Assembly: GCF_036323735.1 (NCBI RefSeq)
Contig: NC_086020.1
Location: forward strand, 91,026,210 to 91,090,209
Direction of reading: 5' to 3'
Origin: Rattus norvegicus
Taxonomy: Eukaryota > Chordata > Mammalia > Rodentia > Muridae
Length of the DNA: 64,000 nt
Shown here in pieces: positions 22,709-34,181 of this stretch. Both the position numbers and the translations under genes were made by a program. Below the pieces are notes generated by a model. That model worked only from the letters and a program-made list of their open reading frames with translations. It was not told the origin of the DNA and ran no database searches. How positions within the stretch are numbered: position 1 is the stretch's first letter; every line of letters starts with the position of its first letter.

Positions 22709-25700
22709 CAATGAAAACTGGAAGATCCCGGGCAGATGTCATACAGACACTAAGAGAACACAAATGCCAACCCAGGCTACTATATCCAGAAAAACTCTGA
22801 ATTAACCTACATGGAGAAATCAAGATATTCCATTACAAAACCAAATTTATTCTTTGTCTTAACACAAATCAAGCTCTAAAAAGAATAATAGATGGAAAAC
22901 TCCACACAAGGAGGGAAACTACACCCTAGAAAAAGCAAGAAAGTAATCTCCTTGCAACAAACCCAAAGAAGAGAGCCTCATAAATATAATTCCAACTCTA
23001 ACAACAAAAATAACAGGAAACAACACTGACAATTCCTTAATATCTCCTAACATTAATGGACACAATTCCCCAATACAAAGAAATGGGATGAACAGATGGG
23101 ATACCTAAAGAGGACTCAGCATTTTGCTGAATATAGGAAACATACCTCAGTGACAAAGACACACCCTACTTCAGAGTAAAAAGCTAGAAACAATTTTCTA
23201 AGCAAATGGTCTCAAGAAAGAATCTGGAGTGGCCATTCTAATATCAAATAAAATGGACTTTCAACTAAAAGTTATCAAAAAATATAAGGAAGGACACTTC
23301 ATATTCATCAAAGGAAAAAATCTACCACAATGAACTCTCAAATCCTGAATATCTATGCTCCAAATGCAAGGGCCCCTACATTCATAAAAGAAACCTTACT
23401 AAAGCTCAAAGTACACATTGCATATCACAAAATAATAATGGGAGATTTCAACACCCAATGCTCATCAATGGACAGATCATGGAAACAGAAACTAAACAGA
23501 GACATAAAGAAACTAACAGAAGTTATGAATCACATAAATTTAACAAATATTTGTAGAACATCCCATCCAAAAACAAAAGTATACATTCTTCTCTGCACTT
23601 CATGGTACCTTCTCCAAAATTTAACATGGAATCGGTCACCAAAAAAAAGGCCTTAACAGAGAAAAGAATATTGAAATAATCCCATGCTGGTCTTGAATAA
23701 CAACAAAAACCAACAGCAAGTCCACATATACATAGAAGTTGAACAATGGTCTACTCAATGATAACATGGTCAAGAAAAAAATAAAGAAAGAAATTAAAGA
23801 CTTTTTAGAGTTTAATGAAAATAATGGTACAACATACCCAAACTTATGGAAAACAATGAAGGCAGTTCTAAGAGGAAAACATAGCTCTGAGTGCCTTCAA
23901 AATAAACTAGACAGATCAGACATTAGCAGCTTGACAGCACATATAAAAACTCTAGAAGAAAAAGAAGCAATTACACACATGAGAAGTAAACAGCAGGAAA
24001 TAATCAAACTCAGGACTGAAATCAACCAAGTAGAAACAAAAAGAACTATACAAAGAATCAACAAAACCAGAAGCTGATACTTTGAAAAAATCAACAAGAT
24101 AGATAAACACTTATCCAGACTAAGCAGAAGGCATAGAGAGTGTATCCAAAGTAACAAAATCAGAAATGAAAAGGGAGACATAACAACAGAATCCGAGGAA
24201 TTTCAAAAAATCATCAGATCCTACTATGTAGAACAATATTCAACAAAACTGGAAAATATGGATGAAATGGACAATTCTCTAGACAGATATCAGGAACAAA
24301 ACTTAAACCAGGTTCAGATAAACCATCTGAACACTCCCATAACTCCTAAAGAAATAGAAGCAGTTATTAAAAATCTCTCAACCAAAATAAACCCAGGACC
24401 AGATGTGTTTAGTACAGAATTGTATCAGACCTTCATGGAAGACATGATGCCAATACTGTCCAAACTATTCCACAAAACAGAAGGAACACTGCCCAGTTCC
24501 TTCTATTAAGCCATAATTATGCTTATACCTAAACCACACAAAGTCCCAACAAGGAAAGAGAACCTCAGACTAATTTCACTTATAAATATTGAGTCAAAAA
24601 TACTCAATAAAATTCTCCCAAACTGAATCCAAGAGCACATCAAAACAATTATCCATCATGATCAAGTAGGTTTCATCCCAGGGATCCAGGAATCATTCAA
24701 TATACAGAAACCCATCAACGAAATCCACTATGTTAAAAAAAACTCAAATAAAAAAAAAAACACATGATCATTTCATTAAATGCTGAGAAAGCATTTGACA
24801 AAATTCAACCTTCCTTCATGTTAAAACACTTGAAAAGTTCAGGAATCCAAGGCCCATACCTAAATATAATAAAAGCAATATACAGCAAACCAGCAGCTAA
24901 CATTAAACTAAATGGAGAGAAACTTGAAGCAATCTCACTAAAATCAGGGACTAGACAAGGCTAACCACTCTCTACCTACTTATTCAATATAGTATTTGCA
25001 GTTTTAGCCAGAGCAATCAGACAACAAAAGGATGTCAAACGGATACAAATTGGAAAGAGAGAAGTCAAAATATCACTATTTGCAGACATTATGATAGTAT
25101 ACTTAAGTGACCCCAAAATTCCACCAAAAAAAAAAAAAAAAACTAAGCCTGATGAACAACTTCAGCAAAGTGGCTGGGTAAAAAATTAACTCCCACAAAT
25201 CAGTAGCCTTCCTCTACCCCAAGGATAAACAGGCTAACAAAGAAATTAGGGAAATGAAACCCTTTAAGATAGTCACAATAATAAAAAATACCTCGGTTTG
25301 CCTCCATCCAAGCAAGTGAAAGATCTGTATGGCAAGGACTTCAAGTCTCTGAAGAAAGAAATTAAAGAAGATCTTAGAAGATGGAAAGATCTCCTATGCT
25401 CATGGATTGACAGGATTAATATAGTAAAAATAGCATTTTCCCAAAAGCCATCTACAGATTCAATGAAATCCCAATCAAAATCCAAACTCAATTCTTCATA
25501 GAGTTACAAACAACAATTTCCAAACTCATTTGGAATAATAAAAATCCCAGATTAGTGAAAACTATCCTCAACAATAAAAGAACTTCTAGAAAATCAGCAG
25601 CCCTGACCCTAATCTGTATTACAGAGCAGTAGTGATAAAAACTGTATAATATTGGTAGAGAGACTGGCAGGTATATCAGTGGAATAGAATTGAAGACCCA

Positions 25701-26682
25701 GAAATGAGTCCAAATGCCTATAGTCACTTGATCTTTGACAAAGTTGCTAAAACCATCCAGTGGAAAAAAGGATATCATTTTCAACAAATGATGCTGGTTT
25801 TGTTGGAGGTCAGCATGTAGAAGAATGCACACTGAACTATACTTATCGCCCTGTAAAAAGTTCATGTCCAAATGGATCAAGGATCTCCACATAAAACCAG
25901 ATACACCCAGACTAATAGAAGAAAAATTTGTGATGAGTCTTGAACACATGGGCATAGGGGAAGATTTCCTGAACAAAACACCAATGACTTATACTCCAAG
26001 ATCAAAAATCAACAAAAGAGACCTCAGAAAACTGCAAAGCTTCTGTAAGGCAAAGAACATTGTCATTAGGACAAAATGGCAACCAACAGATTGGAAAAAG
26101 CTCTTTACCAATCCTACATCAAATAGAAGGCTAATATCCCTGTACAAAGAACTCAAGAAGTTAGACTCCAGAGAGTCAAATAACCCTATGAAAAACGGGG
26201 CACAGAGCTAAACAAAGTATTCTCATCTGAGGCTGAGAAGTACCTAAAGAAATGTTCAACATCCTTAGTCATCAGAGAAATGCAAATCAAAAACCCTGAG
26301 ATTCCACCTCACACCAGTCAGAATTACTAAGATCAAAACCTCAGGTGACAACAGATGCTGGCAAGGGTATGGAGAAAGAGAAACACTCCTTTGTTGATGG
26401 GATTGCAAGTGGTACAACTACTCTGGAAATTGTATGGAGGTTCCTCAGAAAATTGGATATAGAACCACTTGAGGACCGAGCTAAACCACTCCTGACAATA
26501 TAACCAAATGATGGTCCAACATAGAAAAAGGACATATACTCCACTATGTTCTTAGAGATCTTATTTATAATAGCCAGAAGTTGGAAAGAACCCAGATGCC
26601 TTTCAATCGAAGAATGGATACAGAAAACATGGTATCCCAATGGAATAGATACTCAGCTATCAAAAACAATGAATTCATGAGT
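22709..26682 (+). mobile_element. Long decayed sense L1 (ORF1 end through ORF2)
   Basis: Sense L1 from the last third of ORF1 (ATGAAAACTGGAAGATCCCG), through the inter-ORF gap, to nearly the end of ORF2. It lacks a recognisable 3' UTR and A tail; sense similarity stops near 26682. It is about 4 kb long with many stops and frameshifts. Together with the inverted segment at 22486-22708 it forms one element that has interrupted or abutted the older antisense L1 to its left. Confidence 0.85.
22995..26680 (+). pseudogene. L1 ORF2 pseudogene (endonuclease plus reverse transcriptase)
   Basis: ORF2p combines an AP-like endonuclease, a reverse transcriptase and a cysteine-rich C-terminus. Here it is broken into open pieces at 23330-23656 (endonuclease, with the MGDFN motif), 23739-24077, 24258-24509, 24764-24964 (RT, with AEKAFDKIQ and LKSGTRQG), 25298-25501 and 25825-26211. 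At the RT catalytic motif (25078-25092) the usual FADD reads FADI, so the second catalytic aspartate is lost. An A run of 18 or more at about 25124-25142 disrupts the frame again. The copy is dead and older than the copies at 29537 and 41221. Confidence 0.85.
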
Positions 26683-26728
26683 AGTATTCCATTGTGTAAT
26701 GTATCACATTTTCTATATCCATTGGAGG
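26683..26728 (-). mobile_element. Short antisense L1 ORF2 fragment
   Basis: GTAGTATTCCATTGTGTAAT followed by CACATTTTCTATATCCAT is the reverse complement of the ORF2 segment that appears in sense about 30 bp upstream (26612-26655). The two form a fold-back of about 45 bp arms. It may be a second strand-switch event in the same insertion or a separate tiny fragment. Confidence 0.65.
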
Positions 26729-28935
26729 GAATTAAACAAGTTAGAGAATGAATCAATAAGGAAGATAGCACCTGACAAAGTACAGAACACATACTCATAA
26801 GTGATATAAGAAGAAATGGAGTCTATTCTTAAGTGGTAGGCATTTTCTATTGAAAAATGTAGAAGAATTTATTAGTATATCAGAGTTTTGTGGTGAAGAT
26901 TGGCAGCAGAATAGTAAGAAGATTTTAATCAAAATTTCAAAGATTTGACGTATTGGAATACTACTTCTAATATATTAAAATTACACAATTGTAATTTACT
27001 TACTTAGTGTAAATAACAAATTTATTTCTTAAGAATGAATTGTTTAATGGCCTGTAAGTCCATATTGTGTAATATTGCAATCATATAGCAACTGTATTTC
27101 AGACTTTCAAGGTTTATTGCAATGATTTTGAGAATATTAGATTTTTCTTTTAGTTACTATTCTTTGATAGTAAACTACTTCAATATTTTAAAGACATGAA
27201 AAGGCTAAAGATGAGTAATTGTAACAGTTATTTCTACATTCCAAGAAATTTTCATGCAGCTCCCTGTGGAAATCAGAGTAGAGTGTATGATTTCCCAAAT
27301 GGTTTCCATCCATTGTCAGGATCACTCAAGGACCCTTCCATAGACATCTGTTTTGATCATTACTGAACATTACCATTTTTTCTATCTTATGAATTCTGGA
27401 CATCTTTTTGTACCTAAAATAAAAAAATCATCTTCCATAAAAGGTTTCTCACACTCTAGGGGATTATCTGTAACATCTGGCCAGATGTTGTACTTAATAC
27501 GGAAGTGATATATGCATGTGGCATTTAGATACAGATTCATTAAATCAATGTTTATGATACAACTAGAATGGTTAAAACAGTGTGTTATCATTTCTAAAGT
27601 ATTTTGTACAATTAACAATGACTGTGAACATACTGAGGGCTGAGGTGATGAACCCTTCCTCAGTTTGTTTGCATCACGTTTAGCAATGCCCAGTATAATA
27701 TGCCAGAAATTCCAGGTAGGCAGGCTGATAATAGCTTACCTGTATGATTGCTATCATTCTGTTTAATTCCAGAATTGTCACTGATATTTTTAAGTGACCT
27801 TAAAGAAATCACAACATAGTTTATATAACTTTTGTAAGTTAACTTATTTTTACTTTAGAAAATGGCATAAATTTTAAAAATTTGTGGGTAAACCATGTCG
27901 ATACAATCTGGTCACATAACAATTGTTCTTACTATTCTAAAATTTTGAAAACGTTAAGCAAATACCTTGGTAAATCAAGTAGAAATGTAGTGACCTATGA
28001 GGTTATTTATTAGGGATATATGTATGTATGAAATGATGTTATACCATTCATATTTATCATATTGTTTAAAATATGTTTAAAAATTTGTTTCCAAATATAC
28101 TATATAGAATATTTGATCATCTATCTAACCTCAATATATCCATTTCTAGCCATGTCTCATCCATATGTTTAATTATCTGTCTATCTATCATTTATCTATT
28201 GATCCACCTACTTACCTATCACTTATTTATCTTCCTCCACACGTATTTTCCCTACCTTTTCTTTGATATGTTAATGAACATATAGGACATTTTGAAATGT
28301 GAGCCTTCAGAACTCAATTTACAATTGAAAGAAAACTTAGTCACTGTCAGTTTCACCTTTTTTCCTATTAAGGCAGCACAGTGCTTTCTATTTCTGAAGA
28401 TTATTTCAAGTAGATTATCAGTACTCTGGTATTGCTCTTAAATAGATTGCTATTTCTTTCAACACATCTACATAAAGCAGTTTGTACCTCTATCAAAATA
28501 TTAAACTTTTATTATAATGCATTTAGCATAAAAATGGGGCTTATTTTTAAAAAGTATTATCAGTTCAGTGAGGTCTGAGATTCTTGACTATTACATAATC
28601 CACTGTTGCTCAAATTTTCCTTTCCCTTTGATTTCATAAATATCCCTAAGGTGGCAACTATATCTAGATGCTTACATTAAAGATATTATCAAGTTTTCCT
28701 TAGATATAGAATAACTCTGCACATAGAAGAATATCTAAAGTTGTAAATCATCTAAGAATGTAGTGAAAATACTGTATTCAAGAAAAAAGAACTTGCTACT
28801 TTCTGTTGTTGATTAACTATCTCAAAATTACTTTTGTCTTTGTACTTTAAAGGAACCATAACTATAATACCATGTGACTAACAACTGTTTAAAATCAGTC
28901 AATAAAATTATCTGTTTAAAAATATATTAGTGGTG
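26729..28935. other. Unassigned AT-rich stretch
   Basis: 26729-26815 may be a very diverged L1 remnant (a CTCATAAGTGATAT segment resembles the ORF2 end). Beyond that no gene or interspersed repeat is recognised. A loose TATC/ATCT-rich patch lies at 28168-28235. The minus-strand 78-codon frame at 27382-27618 has no identifiable domain. Confidence 0.4.
28168..28235. repeat. Imperfect (TATC)n-like tract
   Basis: Repeated CTATC/TTATC units with many interruptions. Confidence 0.55.
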
Positions 28936-29105
28936 GTAAGAAAAATGGCTCAGAGATTTAAAGTTCCCTTAAAGTTCCCAGTTTCACTCTCAGCACCCAC
29001 ACAGTGGCTCACAGTCATCTGTAACTTTTTTTCCTAGGGGATTTGAATCTCTCTTGTTCACATGGACAAGATTTTATATATTTTACACACACATGCATGC
29101 ACATG
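28936..29105 (+). mobile_element. B3/B2-type SINE, diverged
   Basis: ATGGCTCAGAGATTTAAAG near the start matches the A-box region of tRNA-derived B2/B3 SINEs. CTCAGCACCCACACAGTGGC and CATCTGTAAC follow in the expected order, then CTAGGGGATTTGA. The 3' end runs into a CA/TG-rich tail, which is common in B3. Confidence 0.65.
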
Positions 29106-29106
29106 C

Positions 29107-29109
<3 letters not shown>

Positions 29110-29147
<38 letters not shown>

Positions 29148-29152
29148 TGTGT
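29110..29152. repeat. (TG)n microsatellite
   Basis: About 18 perfect TG units followed by interrupted TG; directly downstream of the SINE and probably grown from its tail. The open frame at 29043-29294 is read through this repeat. Confidence 0.9.
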
Positions 29153-29520
29153 ACGTGCACGTGTGTATGTGGCTTTTGGCATATTTGGTTTAATTCTTTT
29201 AGACCTTTCTGTATCTATAGTAAATTTTATATTGTTTGATCAGTACATGCCAATCATCTTTTTTGTTCTTATGTGTATTTATACTTTGTCTTAGACAACT
29301 TGCTTCTAACACAGTATCAACACTATTTGCTACAGTACGTTGTCTGTTGATTTGTCTCTGGCATGTGCAAGTTTAACCAATTATTTGCAAGATGACCAGT
29401 TTGATTTAGATTAGAACATGGACTTTTGACACATGGTACCATAAATCATCAAACACAAGGTAAGCAGACATTAACAAAAGAAGGAATATAGAATCGATAA
29501 AGCAATCATATTCTTATTTT
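29153..29520. other. Unassigned stretch
   Basis: No recognised feature; the last bases (AAAAAGTAAATAT from 29521) form the left target-site duplication of the L1 that follows. Confidence 0.45.
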
Positions 29521-29537
29521 AAAAAGTAAATATACAG

Positions 29538-30657
29538 ACACCGCTGGAAACTGAAGGGACTGACCAGATAAACAGTTCTCTGCACCCAGATCCCCTGGGA
29601 GGGAGAGCTAAACCTTCAGAGAGGCAGACACGCCTGGGAAACCAGAAGAGTCTACACATGGCCCACATCTCTGACTCCAGAGGAAAACACCAAATGCCAT
29701 CTGGAACCCTGGTGCATGGGGGCTCCCAGAAAGGGCTGCACAGATCTTTCTGATTGCTGCCACCACCGAGAGCTCATAAGCAACACCCCACAAGCAAACT
29801 TGAGCCTCGGGACCGCAGGTAAGACCAACTTTTCTGCTGCAAGCGACCTGACTGGTGGCCTTGGGACACACAGAAGAAAAATTCCTCTAGGACCAGACAC
29901 TTCCGGTTTTTAGCAGGAGTCCCAATCTCGTGCTCCCTGCCTCCAGCTCACTGCTCCCAAACCCTGTGGGAGAGAGAGCTCACCGCCCAGACAGGTGGGT
30001 ACTCCTGAGACTGTAGAGCGGAAAAGACCACCAACGCTGCCCACCCCTGTCCACATCCCTGGCCCAAGAGGAAACTGTATACAGCCTCTGGGCTCCCTTG
30101 GATAAGGGCACAGGAGCAGGAAATCCGCTGCATCTGAGACACCACCAGAACTTGAAGGAACAGACTAGATAAACAGTTCTCTGCACCCAAATCCCTTGGG
30201 AGGGAGAGCTAAACCTTCAGAGAGGAAGACATGCCTGTGAAACCAGAAGAGTCTACACTCGGCCCACATCTCTGACTCCAGAGGAAAACACCAAATGCCA
30301 TCTGGAACCCTGGTGCATAGAGGCTCCCAGAAAGGGCAGCACAGATCTTCCTGATTGCTGCTGCCATGGAGAGCTCATAAGCAACACCCCACGAGCAAAC
30401 TTGAGCCTTGGGACTGCAGATAAGACAAACCTTCCAGCTCCAAGCGACCTGCCTGGTGAACTCAAGAGAGAGGCCCACAGGAACAGCTGAAGACCTGTAG
30501 ATAGGAAAAACTACACGTCTGAAAGCAGAACACTCTGTCCCCATAACTGGCTGAAAGAAAACAGGAAAACAGGTCTACAGCACCCCTGACACATAGGCTT
30601 ATAGACAGTCTATCCATTATCAGAAGAGCAGAACAAAGTAACACTAGAGATAATCTG
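29538..30657 (+). promoter_or_regulatory. L1Rn 5' UTR with about 1.7 tandem promoter monomers
   Basis: ACAGTTCTCTGCACCC occurs at 29572 and again at 30173, and the sequence after each copy matches for several hundred bases, giving a 601-bp period. The second unit is partial and leads into ORF1. Rodent L1 5' UTRs carry the internal RNA polymerase II promoter in such repeated units. The region is notably richer in G+C and CpG than the surrounding DNA. Confidence 0.8.
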
Positions 30658-31735
30658 ATGGCAAGAGGCAAGCACAGGAACCCAAGCAACAGAAACCAAG
30701 AAGACATGGCATCATCGGAGTCCAATTCTCCCACCAAAGCAAACACAGAATATCCAAACAAACCAGAAAAGCAAGATCTAGTTTCAAAATCATATTTGAT
30801 CATGATGCTGGAGGACTTCAAGAAAGACATGAAGAACTCCCTTAGAGAAACACAGGAAAACATAAAAAAAGAAGTAGAAGCCTACAGAGAGGACTCACAA
30901 AAATCCCTGAAAGAATTCCAGGAAAACACAATCAAACAATTGAAGGAATTTAAAATGGAAATAGAAGCAATCAAGAAAGAACACATGGAAACAACCCTGG
31001 ATATAGAAAACCAAAGGAAGAGACAAGGAGCCGCAGATACAAGCATCACCAACAGAATACAAGAGATAGAAGAGAGAATCTCAGGAGCAGAAGATTCCAT
31101 AGAAATCATTGACTCAACAGTCAAAGATAATGTAAAGCGGAAAAAGCTACTGGTCCAAAACATACAGGAAATCCAGGACTCAATGAGAAGATCAAACCTA
31201 AGGATAATACGTATAGAAGAAAGTGAAGACTCCCAGCGAAAAAGGACCAGTAAATATCTTCAACAAAATCATAGAAGAAAACTTCCCTAACCTAAAGAAA
31301 GAGATACCCATAGGCATACAAGAAGCCTACAGAACTCAAATTAGATTGGACCAGAAAAGAAACACCTCCTGAGACATAATAGTCAAAACACCAAATGCAC
31401 AAAATAAAGAAAGAATATTAAAAGCAGTAAGGGAAAAAGGTCAAGTAACGTATAAAGGCAGACCTATCAGAATCACACCAGACTTTTCGCCAGAGACTAT
31501 GAAAGCCAGAAGATCCTGGACAGATGCTATACAGACCCTAAGAGAACACAACTGCCAGCCCAGGTTACTGTATCCTGCAAAACTCTCAATTAACATAGAT
31601 GGAGAAACCAAGATATTCCATGAAAAAACCAAATTTACAGAATATCTTTCTACAAATCCAGCACTACAAAGGATAATAAATGGTAAAGCCCCACATAAGG
31701 AGGCAAGCTACACCCTAGAAAAAGCAAGAAACTAA
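30658..31735 (+). pseudogene. L1 ORF1 pseudogene (ORF1p RNA-binding protein)
   Basis: ORF1p is the L1 nucleic-acid chaperone that coats L1 RNA as a trimer. The ATG at 30658 (MARGKHRNPSN) gives 210 codons covering the N-terminus and the charged coiled-coil region (EFQENTIKQLKEFKMEIEA and flanks). A one-base gain near 31235 then shifts the frame into an early stop at 31290. The RRM/C-terminal part continues in another frame, with a further stop near 31372, and the end (KARRSWTDAIQTLREH to LEKARN) is open at 31499-31735. The intact length would be about 358 codons. Confidence 0.88.
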
Positions 31736-31794
31736 TCATCTTGGGAACAAAACAAAGAGAAGAAAAGCACACACACATAACCTCATATCCAAAT

Positions 31795-32898
31795 ATGAAT
31801 ATAACAGGAAGCAATAATCACTATTCCTTAATATCTCTCAACATCAATGGTTTCAACTCCCCAATAAAAAGACATAGATTAACAAACTGGATATACAATG
31901 AGGACCCTGCATTCTGCTGCCTACAGGAAACACACCTCAGAGACAAAGACAGACACTACCTCAGAGTGAAAGGCTGCAAAACAACTTTTTCAAGCAAATG
32001 GTCGGAAAGTGCAAGCTGGAGTAGCCATTCTAATATCAAATAAAATCAATTTTAAACTAAAAGTCATCAAAAAAGATAAGGAAGGACACTTCCTATTTGT
32101 CAAAGGAAAAATCCACCAAGATGAACTCTCAATCCTAAATATCTATGCCCCAAATACAAGGGCACCTACATATGTTAAAGAAACCTTACTAAAGCTAAAA
32201 ACAGATATTGCACCTCACACAATAATAGTAGGAGATTTCTTTTTCTTTCTTTCTTTTTTTTTTTTCGGAGCTGGGGACCAATCCCAGGGCCTTGTGCTCA
32301 CTAGGCAAGCGCTCTACCGCTGAGCTAAATTCCAAACCCTAATAGTCGGAGATTTCAACAAACAACTCTCATCAATGGACAGATCATGGAAACAGAAATT
32401 AAACAGAGATGTAGACAGACTAAGAGAAGTCATGAACCAAATGAACTTAATAGATATTTATAGAACATTCTATCCTAAAGCAAAAGGATATACATTCTTC
32501 TCAGCTCCTCATGGTACTTTCTCCAAAATTGACCATATAATTGGTCAAAAAACAGGCCTCAACAGGTACAAAAAGATAGAAATAATCCCATGCGTGCTAT
32601 CAGACCACCACGGCCTAAAGCTGGTCTTCAATAACACTAAGGAAAGAACGCCCACATATACTGGGAAGTTGAACAATGCTCTACTCAACGATAACCTGGT
32701 CAAGGAACAAATAAAGAAATTTTCTGGATACAGAAAATGTGGTACATCTATACAATGGAATATTACTCAGCTATCAAAAACAATGCCTTTATGAAATTCA
32801 TAGACAAATGGCTGGAACTGGAAAATATCATCCTGAGTGAGGTAACCCAATCACAGAAAAACACACATGGTATGCACTCATTGATAAGTGGCTATTAG
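31795..32898 (+). pseudogene. L1 ORF2 remnant, deleted and interrupted
   Basis: ORF2 begins at the ATG at 31795 (MNITGSNNHYSLIS) and encodes the endonuclease: CCLQETHL with the catalytic Glu, SILNIYAPN, and later DHIIGQK and SDHHG. A frameshift occurs near 31995, the GDFN motif is split by the ID insertion at 32240-32340, and near 32718 the sequence jumps to the last part of ORF2 with loss of the whole RT domain. The natural stop is at 32896-32898. No activity is possible. Confidence 0.88.
32240..32340 (-). mobile_element. ID SINE (BC1-related), antisense, inside L1 ORF2
   Basis: A T-rich tail (32240-32265) is followed by the reverse complement of the ID core (CGGAGCTGGGGACC, CTAGGCAAGCGCTCTACC, TGAGCTAAA). 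It is flanked by target-site duplications, AATAGTAGGAGATTTC at 32224-32239 and AATAGTCGGAGATTTC at 32341-32356. The core is near consensus, so the insertion is recent and later than the L1. ID elements are mobilised by L1 enzymes and are especially numerous in rat. Confidence 0.95.
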
Positions 32899-33641
32899 CC
32901 CAAATGCTTGAATTACCCTAGATGCATAGAACACATGAAACTCAAGACGGATGATCAAAATGTGAATGCTTCACTCCTTCTTTAAAAGGGGAACAAGAAT
33001 ACCCTTGGCAGGGAAGAGAGAGGCAAAGATTAAAACAGAGACTGAAGGAACACCCATTCAGAGCTTGCCCCACATGTGGCCCATACATATATAGCCACCC
33101 AATTAGACAAGATGGATGAAGCAAAGAAGTCCAGGCTGACAGGAGCCGGATGTAGATCTCTCCTGAGAGACACAGCCAGAATACAGCAAATACATAGGCG
33201 AATGCCAGCAGCAAACCACTGAAGTGAGAATAGGACCCCCGTTGAAGGAATCAGAGAAAGAACTGGAAGAGCTTGAAGGGGCTTGAGACCCCACATGTAC
33301 AACAATGCCAAGCAACCAGAGCTTCCAGGGACTAAGCCACTACCTAAAGACTATACAGGGACTGATCCTGGACTCTGACCTCATAAGAAGCAATGAATAT
33401 CCTAGTAAGACCACCAGTGTAAGGGGAAGCCCTTGGTCCTGCTAAGACTGAACCCCCAGTGAACGTGATTTTTGGGGGTAGGGCGGCAATGGGGTGAGGG
33501 GGAAGGGAACACCCATAAATAAGGGGAGGGGGTTGGATTAGGGGGATGTTTGCCCGGAAACCGGGAAAGGGAATAACATTCGAAATGTAAATAAGAAATA
33601 CTCAAATTAATAAAAAAAATTTTAAAAAAAGTAAATATGCA

Positions 33642-34150
33642 ATGGTATTGGATAAAATGTATGTATAAATGCAGAAGTACCAAGGTATTCAAAATACAAA
33701 AAGGAAAATGAGAACTGCGGAATTTTTGAATTAATAATAGAATGTTGCTTCCACAGACTAAAGAGTATTTCATGATTAAAAAGATAGATTTATATAGCAT
33801 GCTGATAAATTCCTTAGATAATGATAAATACATAATACTGTTGAAACTCTGTGAATGTTGTCAATGCTTTTGTTGCAAAAGAATTTTAGCTGATTTAAGA
33901 ACAAAATTACAGTTTTCTACATTATATTTTTTTCAGTTGCCATCATTTTAACCATGAGAGTCAATATGCTATTTACTTCATCATCATTTACCTCCAAACC
34001 TCTTTTGCATCAAATTTATACTTCTCTATGCATGTACAAATAGACAAACTGGAAATTCTTCTAATACTTCATTCCACTTGCTGTGACCCATCCTTCCTTT
34101 TGAGTGAAATACTTTGAAAAGATTGTGTTGTTAATTCATTAATTGGAAAA

Positions 34151-34181
<31 letters not shown>

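Larger units (their letters stand above)
29537..33625 (+). mobile_element. L1Rn with both termini, internally deleted in ORF2
   Basis: The copy has a 5' UTR, ORF1, the start and end of ORF2 and a 3' UTR with A-rich tail, flanked by a target-site duplication: AAAAAGTAAATATACA at 29521-29536 and AAAAAGTAAATATGCA at 33626-33641 (15 of 16). The site fits the L1 endonuclease preference (TTTT/AA type). The element spans only about 4.1 kb because ORF2 jumps near 32718 from an early to a very late position. By comparison with 41221-47812 about 2.8 kb is missing. An ID SINE sits in the endonuclease region. Confidence 0.92.

Noticed and set aside
29572..30188. 601-bp direct repeats considered as a CRISPR or satellite array
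   Set aside because: Only about 1.7 units, located directly upstream of L1 ORF1; they are L1 promoter monomers.
30658..31290. 210-codon open frame as a host coiled-coil protein gene
   Set aside because: It is the N-terminal part of L1 ORF1, in place between an L1 5' UTR and ORF2, and matches the minus-strand ORF1 at 45818-46894.
32240..32340. tRNA gene candidate (A/B-box core)
   Set aside because: The core is an ID SINE with T-rich tail and target duplications; a retroposon, not a functional tRNA gene.
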